Positions 1 through 7,980 of a stretch of 17,237 nucleotides of DNA are shown here, piece after piece (within the stretch, counting starts at the first letter, position 1; each line of letters starts with the position of its first letter). Source of the DNA: Aquificaceae bacterium (lineage in GTDB: Bacteria > Aquificota > Aquificia > Aquificales > Aquificaceae); the NCBI GenBank assembly GCA_015490215.1, contig WFYH01000181.1, forward strand, positions 1 to 17,237. The letters are read 5' to 3'. The translations under genes and the position numbers were made by a program. The notes under the pieces are model-generated. The model made no database searches and was not told the DNA's origin. It worked only from the letters and a program-made list of their open reading frames with translations.

Positions 1-1
1 G

Positions 2-520
2 AAATTCTTTGACAATTTGAATGAGGTTTTGGACTTTATCTTTTTTCAGACACACTTAGAAAGCTTTGACCCCTCAGAGAGAGGATACTATTTCATAAAC
101 GTGAAACCTAAAACCCTGATGCTCTTCGGGGACAGGATAGCCCAAATGGTCCCGACGAATGCGGTTTTGGAGATAAGGGAAGACAGCGTGGGAAACAGTT
201 GCCTCCTAAAGATAAGGGAATTTAAGGAGAGAACGGGCATAAAGATATGCGTGGACGATTTCGGGACAGGAGGGTCCAATCTTGAGAGGCTCGTTCTTCT
301 CAAGCCCGATTTTGTGAAGATAGATATGAAGGTTTTATCCTTCCTGCCCTATGCCTGCAGAAAGAAGGCACTTAAAGACGTAACTTCCCTTGTAAGGGAA
401 ACTACTCAGGCTCAGATAATCTTTGAAAAGGTAGAAAACCCCGAGGACCTCCAGATAGCGAAGGAGGTCGGGGTGACCCTCTGGCAAGGGTATCTGTCCA
501 GAGCTTTCGGGTCCGTATAG
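2..520 (+). CDS. EAL-domain protein, C-terminal part (cut by left window edge)
   Basis: The reading frame is open from base 2, so the gene starts outside the window; a TTG at 17 is unlikely to be the true start. The visible part is an EAL domain, the family that hydrolyses cyclic di-GMP using two metal ions. Conserved landmarks appear in order: the Asn of an N-V-K-P strand, a Glu in V-L-E-I-R-E-D, the D-D-F-G-T-G loop, the Lys of F-V-K-I-D, a Glu in E-K-V-E-N, and the late Q-G-Y. The initial E-A-L motif would lie upstream and is not visible. Most metal and substrate ligands are kept, so an active phosphodiesterase is possible, but without the N-terminal part this is unproven. Upstream sensor or GGDEF domains cannot be judged. 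The gene ends 8 bp from the converging RND pump gene, with no visible terminator between. Confidence 0.85.
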   Translation, partial: KFFDNLNEVLDFIFFQTHLESFDPSERGYYFINVKPKTLMLFGDRIAQMVPTNAVLEIREDSVGNSCLLKIREFKERTGIKICVDDFGTGGSNLERLVLLKPDFVKIDMKVLSFLPYACRKKALKDVTSLVRETTQAQIIFEKVENPEDLQIAKEVGVTLWQGYLSRAFGSV

Positions 521-528
521 GAAGCTCA

Positions 529-3500
529 TCAGTCCGCCATCAGGTCCCTCTTTATCTCCTCGGGTGTCGGGCAGGCTTCGGGAGGAATTCCCTTGGTCTT
601 TGAGGCGTAATACATGAGGGGTATCAGAACGAGGGTCAGGGTGGTTGATCCTATGGTTCCGAAGATCAGAGATATGGCAAGACCGTTAAATATTGGATCA
701 AAGAGGATAACGAAGGCACCGATTATAACCGCTACCGCGGTAAGGAGTATGGGACGGGTCCTTATAACGCCAGACTCCACAACCGCCACGTGAACGGGGA
801 GGCCTTCCTTTATCCTTTGCTCCGCAAAGTCAACCAGAAGGATTGAGTTCCTGACTATTATCCCCGCAAGGGCTATGAAACCTATCATTGACGTGGCTGT
901 GAAGAATATGCCTCCCATCAGCTTGTCCATGAGCCAGTGCCCGGGAATGATACCCACCAAGGTGAGGGGAATGGGAGCCATGATTATGCCGGGTATCTTG
1001 AAGCTCTTGAACCATCCCAGTATCAGGACATACATCACGAACAGGGCAACCGCAAAGGCAAGCCCCAAGTCCCTGAAGACTTCAAGGGTTATGTGCATCT
1101 CTCCGTCCCACTTTACATAGACCCTGTCCTCTATCAGCGGCAGGGACATCCACAGCTCTCCTATCTTTCCGTAAGGATTATTTATGTTCAGCACCTTATC
1201 CCTGACGTCAAGGATACCGTAAAAGGGTGCCTCTTCCCTTCCTGCAACGTCACCGATAACGTAGATGACCCTCCTCAGGTTTTTATGGTAGATGGTCTCG
1301 GGTATAGTTGTTTCTTCGACCTCCACAAGCTCCGAGAGGGGAACAGCCTGACCTTTGGAGTTGATAAGCTTGAAGTTTTTGAGCATCTCGGGAACTCTGA
1401 ACTCTTCCGCAAGTCTGAGCTTTATGGGCACATGCTCCGTATCGGTATTCTGGAGGACGCCCACCTGCATACCGCCTATCAGCGCCTTCAGGGTCATAAC
1501 TATCTCTTCCTTGGTAAAGCCAGAGAGCTTAGCCTTGTCCTCCTTTACGGTGAAGTTGAGCATGGGTGCGGGGTATTCCAGATATATCCCTTCGTCCGTT
1601 ACCTTTTCGGAAGCCTTGAAGATGTCCAAGATCTTCAGAGCCACCTCTTTTTGAGTCTTCCTCTCGGGGGCGTAGACCTCCGCCACTATGGGAGAGAGAA
1701 CCGGCGGACCGGGCGGGACCTCCACCACCGCCACGTATTTGGCACCGTTCTTCTTGGCGATCTCGTGGACCTTTGGTCTTATCATCTTGGCAAATTCGTG
1801 GGACTGTTCCTTTCTGTCGTGCTTGCCTATGAGGTTTACCTGAATTTCCGCAAAGTGGGAAGCTTGACGCAGGTAGTAGTGCCTTACGAGTCCGTTGAAG
1901 TTAAAGGGCGCCGCCGTTCCCACGTATATCTGGTAATCGGTAACTATATTCTGCTTGGCTATGTAGTCGGCTATCTCCTTAGCCACCCTCAGGGTCTCCT
2001 CAAGGGTGGTTCCCTCTGGCATATCAAGGACTATCTCAAGCTCCGACTTGTTGTCGTAGGGGAGCATCTTAACCACAACCGCACGGGTGTAGAAGAGGAA
2101 CAAGGATCCTCCCATCAGCGCCAAGACAAACCCGTAAAAGGCGTAGCGCTTTACCCTGCTTATGAGCATAGGGGTCATGAGCTTGCAGTAGAGCTTCCAA
2201 AAGAGGGTCTCCTTTATGTCTATCTCGTGGGCTTCCCTCTCCTTCTTGAGGAACTTGTAAGAAGCCCAAGGGGTGATTATGAAAGCCACCAAGAGGGAAA
2301 AGAACATGGCTACGGAGGCGTTTATAGGTATGGGTCTCATGTAGGGTCCCATCAGACCCGAAACGAAAGCCATGGGCATCAGGGCTGCGATAACCGTAAA
2401 GGTGGCGAGGATGGTGGGATTACCCACCTCGTCGGTGGCTCTGACTATGGCATCTCGGGGCGGGAGCTTTTGCATCTCAAACCAGCGGTGGATGTTCTCA
2501 ACTACCACGATGGCGTCGTCCACCAAGATACCTATGGCGAATATCAGGGCAAAGAGGGTAACCCTGTTGAGGGTGAAGCCATACATTTCGCTGAGGAAGA
2601 GGGCTATGGAAAGGGTTACGGGAACCGCTATGCCCACCACGATAGCTTCCCTTACGCCGAGGGCAACCGCTATCAGGAGTATTACCGAACCCGTAGCTAT
2701 AAGGAGGTGTTCCAAAAGCTCGTTGGCTTTTTCCTTTGCGGTCTCCCCGTAGTTCCTCGTTACGGTGACGTTAACGTCTTTGGGTATTATCTTGCCCTTT
2801 GCGTGTTCAACGAGTTGGAGTATCTCCTCCGCCACCACGACGGCGTTGGTTCCCTTTCTTTTGGAGATAGCCAAGGTAACGGCGGGCATGAGGTTTTGGG
2901 AGGGTCTCTTTATACCCTTGTATTCTGCGGAAGGTCCGAAGCCCATAAGGACGTAGTCCTTTATCTCCGCAGGTCCGTCTATAACCTGCGCCACGTCCTT
3001 TAGGTAAACCACCCTCCCGTTTTGAACGGATACCACAAGGTTTTCAACGTCCTCTTTGGACCTGAAGAAGTTGCCCGTCTTTATCAGATACTCCCTGTTG
3101 CCCTTGTTAACCTTTCCGCTTATAGCCTGAGCGTTGGCGCTCTTTAGAAGCTGAGCTATGTAGAGAGGAGATATGCGGTAGGCTTCAAGCTTTTGGGGAT
3201 CCAAGACCACCCTTATCTCCCTCGGGGTTCCCCCCACTATAAAGACGTCCGCCACATCCTCTATCTTCTTTATCTCGTTCTGGAGGGTTGCCGCTATCCT
3301 CCTTAGGGCATACCAGTCGTAACCTTCGCCCCACAGGGTCAGGGTAACTATTGGAACGTCGTCTATGGACATGGGCTTTATAAGGGGCGGGAGCATAACC
3401 CCGGGAGGTGCAAGGTCAAGGGCAGACATCATCTTTGAGTTTAGATCCACGAGAGCCTTTACGGGATCGGTGCCCACGTAGAAGCGGGCGGTAACTATAG

Positions 3501-3777
3501 CCATGTCGTTCATGGAGGCGGAGTAGATGTATTCAATGTCCTTCAGCTCCCAGAGTTTCTTTTCAAGGGGGATCACAACCCTGCTTTCCACCTGCTCAGG
3601 CGTTGCCCCCGGGTAGGAGATGAAGATGTCTATCATAGGAACCACTATCTGGGGTTCCTCCTCCTTAGGGGTGGTGACGACCGCAAAGAATCCCAGAGCC
3701 AAGGAAACGAGTATGAGGATCGGAGTGAGCTTTGAGTCTATAAAGTAATGGGCAAGCCTTCCCGCCAATCCGTACAT
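529..3777 (-). CDS. RND-family efflux pump inner-membrane permease (AcrB/HAE1-like)
   Basis: This is a 1082-aa proton-driven exporter of the RND superfamily, a full-length match to AcrB-type pumps. It should form an inner-membrane trimer that passes substrates through the adaptor to the outer-membrane channel. TM1 is near residues 17-35, followed by a T-P-K-E-E-E-P-Q-I segment. The TM4 proton-relay motif G-I-L-V-D-D-A-I-V-V-V-E-N has Asp420 and Asp421. The TM10 motif is V-R-N-S-I-L-L-V-D-F, with Arg976 where AcrB has Lys940. Arg1006 and Thr1013 match AcrB Arg971 and Thr978. The Asp pair favours the hydrophobe/amphiphile group over heavy-metal CusA types, but the substrate is unknown. The ATG has a good AGGAGG site inside the end of the upstream adaptor gene, with a 4-bp gap between the genes. 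It is the third gene of the operon, controlled from the promoter near 6240. Confidence 0.95.
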   Translation of the reverse strand: MYGLAGRLAHYFIDSKLTPILILVSLALGFFAVVTTPKEEEPQIVVPMIDIFISYPGATPEQVESRVVIPLEKKLWELKDIEYIYSASMNDMAIVTARFYVGTDPVKALVDLNSKMMSALDLAPPGVMLPPLIKPMSIDDVPIVTLTLWGEGYDWYALRRIAATLQNEIKKIEDVADVFIVGGTPREIRVVLDPQKLEAYRISPLYIAQLLKSANAQAISGKVNKGNREYLIKTGNFFRSKEDVENLVVSVQNGRVVYLKDVAQVIDGPAEIKDYVLMGFGPSAEYKGIKRPSQNLMPAVTLAISKRKGTNAVVVAEEILQLVEHAKGKIIPKDVNVTVTRNYGETAKEKANELLEHLLIATGSVILLIAVALGVREAIVVGIAVPVTLSIALFLSEMYGFTLNRVTLFALIFAIGILVDDAIVVVENIHRWFEMQKLPPRDAIVRATDEVGNPTILATFTVIAALMPMAFVSGLMGPYMRPIPINASVAMFFSLLVAFIITPWASYKFLKKEREAHEIDIKETLFWKLYCKLMTPMLISRVKRYAFYGFVLALMGGSLFLFYTRAVVVKMLPYDNKSELEIVLDMPEGTTLEETLRVAKEIADYIAKQNIVTDYQIYVGTAAPFNFNGLVRHYYLRQASHFAEIQVNLIGKHDRKEQSHEFAKMIRPKVHEIAKKNGAKYVAVVEVPPGPPVLSPIVAEVYAPERKTQKEVALKILDIFKASEKVTDEGIYLEYPAPMLNFTVKEDKAKLSGFTKEEIVMTLKALIGGMQVGVLQNTDTEHVPIKLRLAEEFRVPEMLKNFKLINSKGQAVPLSELVEVEETTIPETIYHKNLRRVIYVIGDVAGREEAPFYGILDVRDKVLNINNPYGKIGELWMSLPLIEDRVYVKWDGEMHITLEVFRDLGLAFAVALFVMYVLILGWFKSFKIPGIIMAPIPLTLVGIIPGHWLMDKLMGGIFFTATSMIGFIALAGIIVRNSILLVDFAEQRIKEGLPVHVAVVESGVIRTRPILLTAVAVIIGAFVILFDPIFNGLAISLIFGTIGSTTLTLVLIPLMYYASKTKGIPPEACPTPEEIKRDLMAD

Positions 3778-3781
3778 TCCC

Positions 3782-4903
3782 TTAACCTCCTACGGTGCAC
3801 CCGTCGCAGGCTCTTTCAACGCCCTCAACCACTATCCTCTCGTTACCTTCAAGACCGGAAAGGATCTCTACCTTGTCCCCTAATCTTTTGCCGAGCCTTA
3901 CAAACCTAAGCTCAAGGGTCCCGTCCTCTTTAACCACCCAAACACCCGTAAAGTCCCAGCGCCTGTAGACGGCGCTCTTGGGCACGAGGACGGTCTTAGG
4001 GGTCTCCTCCTCTATAAAGACCTTCGCATAAAATCCGCTCCTTACATTCTTGTCCTTTATGAGAGCCTTTACCCTGAAGGTTCTGGTCATCGGGTTGACG
4101 GAAGGCTCCTTTTCAACCACCTGTGCGGTAGTTCTCTTTCCGAGGGAGGTTATGAGAACTTCAAGCTTGTCGCCTTTTTTGATCTTTGAATAGAACCTCT
4201 CCGGCAGGCTTACCTCAACCTTGTAGGGCGGTCTTTCAAGGATAAGAAGGGGATAGCCGGGCCTTGCTATGTCGCCCTTGTCTACCATCTTGGAAACCAC
4301 GTATCCGCTGAAGGGCGCCCTTATTTCCGTGTAGGAGAGGTTGGTAGAGACCGCCTTGAGGTGCTCCTTTGCCATCTTCACCGCAGACTTGGCGGACTCC
4401 AGCTGAGCTTTTGCCGCCTTGTATTTGGCTTCAACCATGTCAAATTCGTGTTGGGTTACAGCTTTCGCTTCCAAGAGCTTTTTGAATCTCTCGTAGGTCT
4501 TCTTCACAGCTTCAAAGTTGGCGAGAGCCGCCTGATAGCCCTGTTCCGCTTGGGCGAGCCTCTGCTTTGCCGCCTCCACCTGTGCCTTTGTGTCTCTGGG
4601 ATCAATCCTAAGAAGGAGCTTCCCTTTTTTGACGTAGTCCCCCTCCTTTACACCCACGTAGCTCACATAACCCATGGTTCTTGTCGATATCTCCGCCCTG
4701 TCGGAGGCTACCACCGTCCCGGAAAAGGAGACCTTGCTCCTGTCAATGACCTGAACCTTCTCTATCTTCAGACCCGTTACGGTTTTTGTGGGTCTTTCTA
4801 CCTCCTTAGCGGACAGCCGGGGGTGGAAGACCCCCGCAAGCCATAGAACCACCAAAGCGACGGGAAGGATTAAAAAGACCGTATACTTTATTAGACCCCT
4901 CAT
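3782..4903 (-). CDS. RND efflux periplasmic adaptor subunit (HlyD/MFP family)
   Basis: This 373-aa membrane fusion protein bridges the RND pump and the TolC-type channel in the periplasm. One N-terminal membrane segment (about residues 7-25) has no lipobox Cys, so it is membrane-anchored rather than a lipoprotein. The first lipoyl half is at about 60-103. An Ala/Lys/Glu-rich alpha-helical hairpin spans about 105-187. The second lipoyl half contains T-E-I-R-A-P-F-S-G-Y-V (about 192-202). A beta-barrel and a membrane-proximal domain follow. The protein ends in an unusual C-D-G-C motif (Cys366, Cys369). The ATG at 4903 overlaps the tolC stop in an ATGA arrangement and is preceded by AAAGGAGG, which indicates translational coupling. 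The substrate cannot be read from the sequence. Confidence 0.94.
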   Translation of the reverse strand: MRGLIKYTVFLILPVALVVLWLAGVFHPRLSAKEVERPTKTVTGLKIEKVQVIDRSKVSFSGTVVASDRAEISTRTMGYVSYVGVKEGDYVKKGKLLLRIDPRDTKAQVEAAKQRLAQAEQGYQAALANFEAVKKTYERFKKLLEAKAVTQHEFDMVEAKYKAAKAQLESAKSAVKMAKEHLKAVSTNLSYTEIRAPFSGYVVSKMVDKGDIARPGYPLLILERPPYKVEVSLPERFYSKIKKGDKLEVLITSLGKRTTAQVVEKEPSVNPMTRTFRVKALIKDKNVRSGFYAKVFIEEETPKTVLVPKSAVYRRWDFTGVWVVKEDGTLELRFVRLGKRLGDKVEILSGLEGNERIVVEGVERACDGCTVGG

Positions 4904-6210
4904 TTTAGCACCTCCTTTATAATTCCCGCTTCAAGCAGTGCCCTTCCGTAACTCAGATTGCACCTGTAGAGGGCGTTTATGTAATCAAAGCGTGCCCTCT
5001 CAAGTTGAGTTTGGGCATCCAAAAGATCCACCATACGGGCAAGCCCGTTTTCATAGCGAACCTTGATTATTCTGACCACCTCCTCTGCCTCCTTGAGCCT
5101 CGCCTTTGCGGACTTTAGGTTTTCCTTCGCCACCTCGTATTGGGAGAAAGCCTTTTCAACGGAAAAGATGACAGCCTTTTCAAGGAGCTTTTTCCTCTCC
5201 TCAAGGGCTTTCCTCTTTTGGGTCAGGCTTTCCATCCTGTGGAGGGTTCCCAGCCCAGTGTTGAACTTGAGTGATACGCTCAGACCGAACATGTAACCGC
5301 TCCCGTCCGTTCCGAAGGGAACATCTTTGTCAAAGAGCTGGTAAGAGGCAAAGGCACCCACCTGCGGGAGCATGTCTGCCATAACAGCCCTTCTTCCCTG
5401 CTCCACCGCCCTTATGTAGTGGTCCAGAGCCTTTATATCCTCCCTGCTCCTTAGGGCTACCTTAAGAAGCTCTTCCTTGGTAAGGTCGGGGCAGGAGCTT
5501 AGCTTGGGAACTGTGTATCCTTCGTAGTCGGTGTTTGCCACCAGCGAAAGCGCCTTAATAGATACCCGATAGTTGCTCTCCGCCTCCACCTTCTTTTCCT
5601 GCGCCTTTTTAAGGAAGACCTGTGCCCTGAGGACGTCCGAAAAGAGAGCCATACCCACGTCGTAGAGCTTTTGGGCGAGTCTGTAGTGCTCCTTAGCGTC
5701 CTCTATGTTCTTCTGCGCCACTTCTATGGCACTCCTTGAGAGGGAGGCACCCAAGAAAGCCTCAAGGGCTTTAAAGATGACTTCCTCTTCTTTCCTGCGG
5801 TAGTTTTCCTCGTAAGCCTTCTTTTTGAAGAAAACGGACCTTTTAAAAGCTCTTATCTTTCCGCCCATCCATATGGGAATTTCAAGGGTCAGGTTGGTTT
5901 CAAAGTTGCTGACTGCGGAAGGGTCGTTCAGGTTTGAAGGGGTAAAGTCGGTTGGAGCTATCCTCTCTTGGTTTAGCTTTGTAAAGAGGACGTAAGCGGG
6001 GATATCGGTTCTTACGAACTTCTCTTCAAGCTTGAGGTTGGGAAAGAGGCTTGCCCTTACCGCCTTGTGTTCAAATTCAAGGGACTTTATCTCAAGGCGA
6101 AGAGCCTTAAGCTCAAGGTTGTTGGAAAGGGTGTCCTTTACCACCTTCTCTATGGTAAGCTCGGCGCTAAAACTCACTCCTAAGATAAAGAGCATCAGGA
6201 GGAAAACCAT
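4900..6210 (-). CDS. TolC-family outer-membrane efflux channel
   Basis: This 436-aa outer-membrane factor is the exit duct of the tripartite pump. An N-terminal hydrophobic signal peptide (about residues 1-16, ending F-S-A) is followed by two related alpha-helical/coiled-coil halves typical of the OEP family. Examples are the helix running through Q-K-N-I-E-D-A-K-E-H-Y and the later V-R-Y-E-N-G-L-A-R-M-V-D-L-L-D-A-Q repeat, where Y-x-x-G followed by L-L-D-A-Q is diagnostic. No lipobox Cys is seen. I chose ATG at 6210 because it sits 6 nt after GGAGGT (6222-6217). An in-frame TTG at 6213 would be too close at 3 nt. It is the first gene of the operon, immediately downstream of the palindrome and promoter at 6226-6264. 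Having the channel first and co-transcribed suggests a dedicated rather than shared TolC. Confidence 0.93.
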   Translation of the reverse strand: MVFLLMLFILGVSFSAELTIEKVVKDTLSNNLELKALRLEIKSLEFEHKAVRASLFPNLKLEEKFVRTDIPAYVLFTKLNQERIAPTDFTPSNLNDPSAVSNFETNLTLEIPIWMGGKIRAFKRSVFFKKKAYEENYRRKEEEVIFKALEAFLGASLSRSAIEVAQKNIEDAKEHYRLAQKLYDVGMALFSDVLRAQVFLKKAQEKKVEAESNYRVSIKALSLVANTDYEGYTVPKLSSCPDLTKEELLKVALRSREDIKALDHYIRAVEQGRRAVMADMLPQVGAFASYQLFDKDVPFGTDGSGYMFGLSVSLKFNTGLGTLHRMESLTQKRKALEERKKLLEKAVIFSVEKAFSQYEVAKENLKSAKARLKEAEEVVRIIKVRYENGLARMVDLLDAQTQLERARFDYINALYRCNLSYGRALLEAGIIKEVLK

Positions 6211-6216
6211 CAACCT

Positions 6217-6222
6217 ACCTCC
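6217..6222 (-). promoter_or_regulatory. Shine-Dalgarno site deciding the tolC start
   Basis: GGAGGT on the minus strand lies 6 nt before ATG 6210 and only 3 nt before TTG 6213, so it favours the ATG. Confidence 0.7.
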
Positions 6223-6225
6223 AAA

Positions 6226-6257
6226 TTTAGAATATAAGAATATTCTAATATTCTAAA
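6226..6257. promoter_or_regulatory. 32-bp near-perfect AT-rich palindrome, probable repressor operator of the efflux operon
   Basis: Centred between 6241 and 6242, this 32-bp inverted repeat has a single mismatched base pair (6236/6247). It is built from AGAATAT half-sites and their complements, with a fully symmetric core AGAATATTCT. It covers the spacer and -10 of the TTGACA promoter, so a bound dimer, or two stacked dimers, would block transcription. The length and AT-rich symmetry suit ArsR/SmtB-, TetR- or MarR-type repressors (inference). No regulator gene lies in the window. Confidence 0.75.
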
Positions 6258-6264
6258 ATGTCAA
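6237..6264 (-). promoter_or_regulatory. Sigma70-type promoter of the tolC-adaptor-RND operon
   Basis: On the minus strand a consensus -35 TTGACA (6264-6259) is followed by a 16-bp spacer and a -10 TATTCT (6242-6237). Transcription would start near 6230, just before the ribosome-binding site, giving a short leader. The -10 and spacer lie within the palindrome. A later TATATT (6236-6231) would need a 22-bp spacer and is less likely. Confidence 0.6.
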
Positions 6265-6286
6265 TACCCACCCTCACCTCTTAAAA

Positions 6287-7216
6287 CTATTCAAGCACAC
6301 TGCGGTGGGCTTTGCCCACAAGCTCCCTAAAGCTTTTTACCCCTCTTTCCTTCATAAATTCTTCTATCCCCTCCAACACCTTAAGTGGAGCAAAGGGATC
6401 GTAGAAGTTAGCCGTTCCTATCTGAACCGCAGAGGCACCCGCATATATGTGTTCAAGGGCATCCTCGTGGGTGGTTATCCCGCCCACCCCTATTATGGGA
6501 ACCTTGTCCCCGAACCTCTCGTAGGTCTGCCAGACCATACGGATGGCTATGGGCAGTATAGCCGGTCCCGAAAGCCCTCCGGTAACAGTTGATAGCTCCG
6601 GTCTCTCCCTGCGCAGGTTTATCCTCATACCCATCAGAGTGTTGATTAGAACGAGGGCGTCCGCACCGGCATCTATACATACTTCAGCGAATTCCGTTAT
6701 ATCCGTTACGTTCGGAGATAGCTTAACCAGAAGGGGTTTTCTCACCCTTTTTTTTATATTCTCAACGAGGCTCCCCAAGACCCCCAAGTCGTGCCCGAAG
6801 GCTATACCCCCTTTCTTTACGTTGGGACAGGAAACGTTAAGCTCGTAAGCTACCACTTTGTCCGCATCCTCCAAAGCCACGCAGACTTCCACGTATTCCT
6901 CTTCCGTCTCCCCGAAGACGTTGACGATAAAGTGGGTGTCCACATCCTTTATACGGGGGTATATGTCCTTTAAAAAGCCCTCCACTCCGGGATTTTGAAG
7001 ACCTATGGAGTTGAGCATACCGCAGGGGGTCTCCACTATCCTCGGGGGTTCGTTACCCTTCCTCGGCTTTAGGGAAATGCCCTTTGTTACCACAGCACCG
7101 AGCTTTGATATGTCGTAAAGCTCCATGGCTTCAAGACCGTAGCCGAAGGTGCCGCTGGCAACCCATACGGGGTTTTTGAACTTCACACCGAAAAGTTCTA
7201 CCGTGAGATCCTCCAT
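6287..7216 (-). CDS. pyrD: Dihydroorotate dehydrogenase, class 1B-type catalytic subunit
   Basis: This 309-aa FMN flavoprotein oxidises dihydroorotate to orotate in pyrimidine synthesis. It has the family TIM-barrel layout: the N-terminal [11 protein letters not shown] strand, V-T-K-G-I-S (Lys45, FMN contact), [12 protein letters not shown] (66-77), the active-site loop [11 protein letters not shown] (Cys130), V-K-L-S-P-N, and the late I-G-V-G-G-I and G-A-S-A-V-Q-I-G-T phosphate-binding segments. Cys rather than Ser as the catalytic base marks a class 1 cytosolic enzyme, and the [10 protein letters not shown] continuation fits class 1B. Class 1B enzymes normally pair with the FAD/2Fe-2S subunit PyrK, which is not adjacent here. 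The ATG at 7216 has only a weak upstream A-G-G-G. The divergent mlaE start is 23 bp away, so the promoters must overlap. Confidence 0.95.
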   Translation of the reverse strand: MEDLTVELFGVKFKNPVWVASGTFGYGLEAMELYDISKLGAVVTKGISLKPRKGNEPPRIVETPCGMLNSIGLQNPGVEGFLKDIYPRIKDVDTHFIVNVFGETEEEYVEVCVALEDADKVVAYELNVSCPNVKKGGIAFGHDLGVLGSLVENIKKRVRKPLLVKLSPNVTDITEFAEVCIDAGADALVLINTLMGMRINLRRERPELSTVTGGLSGPAILPIAIRMVWQTYERFGDKVPIIGVGGITTHEDALEHIYAGASAVQIGTANFYDPFAPLKVLEGIEEFMKERGVKSFRELVGKAHRSVLE

Positions 7217-7239
7217 AGCCCTATAAAATCTTAAACTGA

Positions 7240-7980
7240 ATGGTGATAAGGCTGGTTGAAGAGGTAGGCAGGGCTGCGCTCCTTGCCCTTCAGGCTATAT
7301 ACTTTCTCTTCAGAAGCCCACCCAAGCTGAGGCACTTTGTGAGCCAGTTTACCTACATAGCGGCGGAGACATCCCTCGTGGTTTTGGTCACCTCCACCTT
7401 TACTGGCGGGGTTATAGCCCTTCAGACCTACTCAACCTTTCACAAGTTCAATGCCGAATACCTCATAGGAGCGGTCGTAGCCCTCTCCATGGGCAGGGAG
7501 CTGGGTCCCGTCCTTACATCCCTGATGGTGGTTGCCCGTGTGGGGTCTGCGATGACCGCCAACATAGGCACCATGAGGATAACCCAGCAGATAGACGCCC
7601 TTGAGGTGATGGCGGTCAACCCCGTCAGATACCTCGTTACCCCACGCCTCTTTGCTACCACCCTTGGTGTTCCCTTCCTGACCATACTCTCCAACATAGC
7701 GGGGATATTCGGGGGATGGTTTGTAGCCACAAAGCTCTTCGGGGTTAACCCTTACCTGTATTGGCAGAAGATGGTTGACCTCACCGAGTTTTACGACATC
7801 TTGGGAGGACTCTACAAAGCCTTTGCTTTCGGTTTCATAATAGCAACGGTCAGCTGTTACTTCGGTTTTTACACCAAAGGAGGAACAGAGGGGGTGGGCA
7901 GAGCCACCACCAACTCGGTGGTGACCTCCTCAATGCTTATACTTATCTCGGACTACTTCCTGACGGCGGTTATATTCTAA
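7240..7980 (+). CDS. mlaE: MlaE/YrbE-family ABC transporter permease
   Basis: This 246-aa polytopic membrane protein belongs to the MlaE family, the permease of ABC systems that move phospholipids between inner and outer membranes. Family hallmarks are the G-G-V-I-A-L-Q segment, [46 protein letters not shown] and the C-terminal T-N-S-V-V-T-S-S-M. About five or six hydrophobic stretches are visible. No ATPase (MlaF) or MCE-domain (MlaD) gene lies beside it, so its partners must be elsewhere. The ATG at 7240 has no Shine-Dalgarno sequence, and a TATAAA (7222-7227) lies 12 bp before it, so a leaderless or nearly leaderless mRNA is possible. Its TAA overlaps the converging oxidoreductase stop. 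Confidence 0.92.
   Translation: MVIRLVEEVGRAALLALQAIYFLFRSPPKLRHFVSQFTYIAAETSLVVLVTSTFTGGVIALQTYSTFHKFNAEYLIGAVVALSMGRELGPVLTSLMVVARVGSAMTANIGTMRITQQIDALEVMAVNPVRYLVTPRLFATTLGVPFLTILSNIAGIFGGWFVATKLFGVNPYLYWQKMVDLTEFYDILGGLYKAFAFGFIIATVSCYFGFYTKGGTEGVGRATTNSVVTSSMLILISDYFLTAVIF

Noticed and set aside
937..3003. Long open frame on the + strand (over 680 codons) opposite the RND pump gene
   Set aside because: The minus strand encodes a clear full-length RND pump. The + product is rich in His, Tyr, Gly and Leu with no domain pattern, as expected for an antisense shadow in sequence with few stop codons.
4361..4846. Open frame of about 160 codons on the + strand opposite the adaptor gene
   Set aside because: It is fully inside and antisense to a convincing HlyD-family gene and shows no recognisable protein pattern.
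6211..6213. TTG as the start of tolC
   Set aside because: It is only 3 nt from the GGAGGT site, whereas ATG 6210 is at 6 nt and gives a normal signal peptide.
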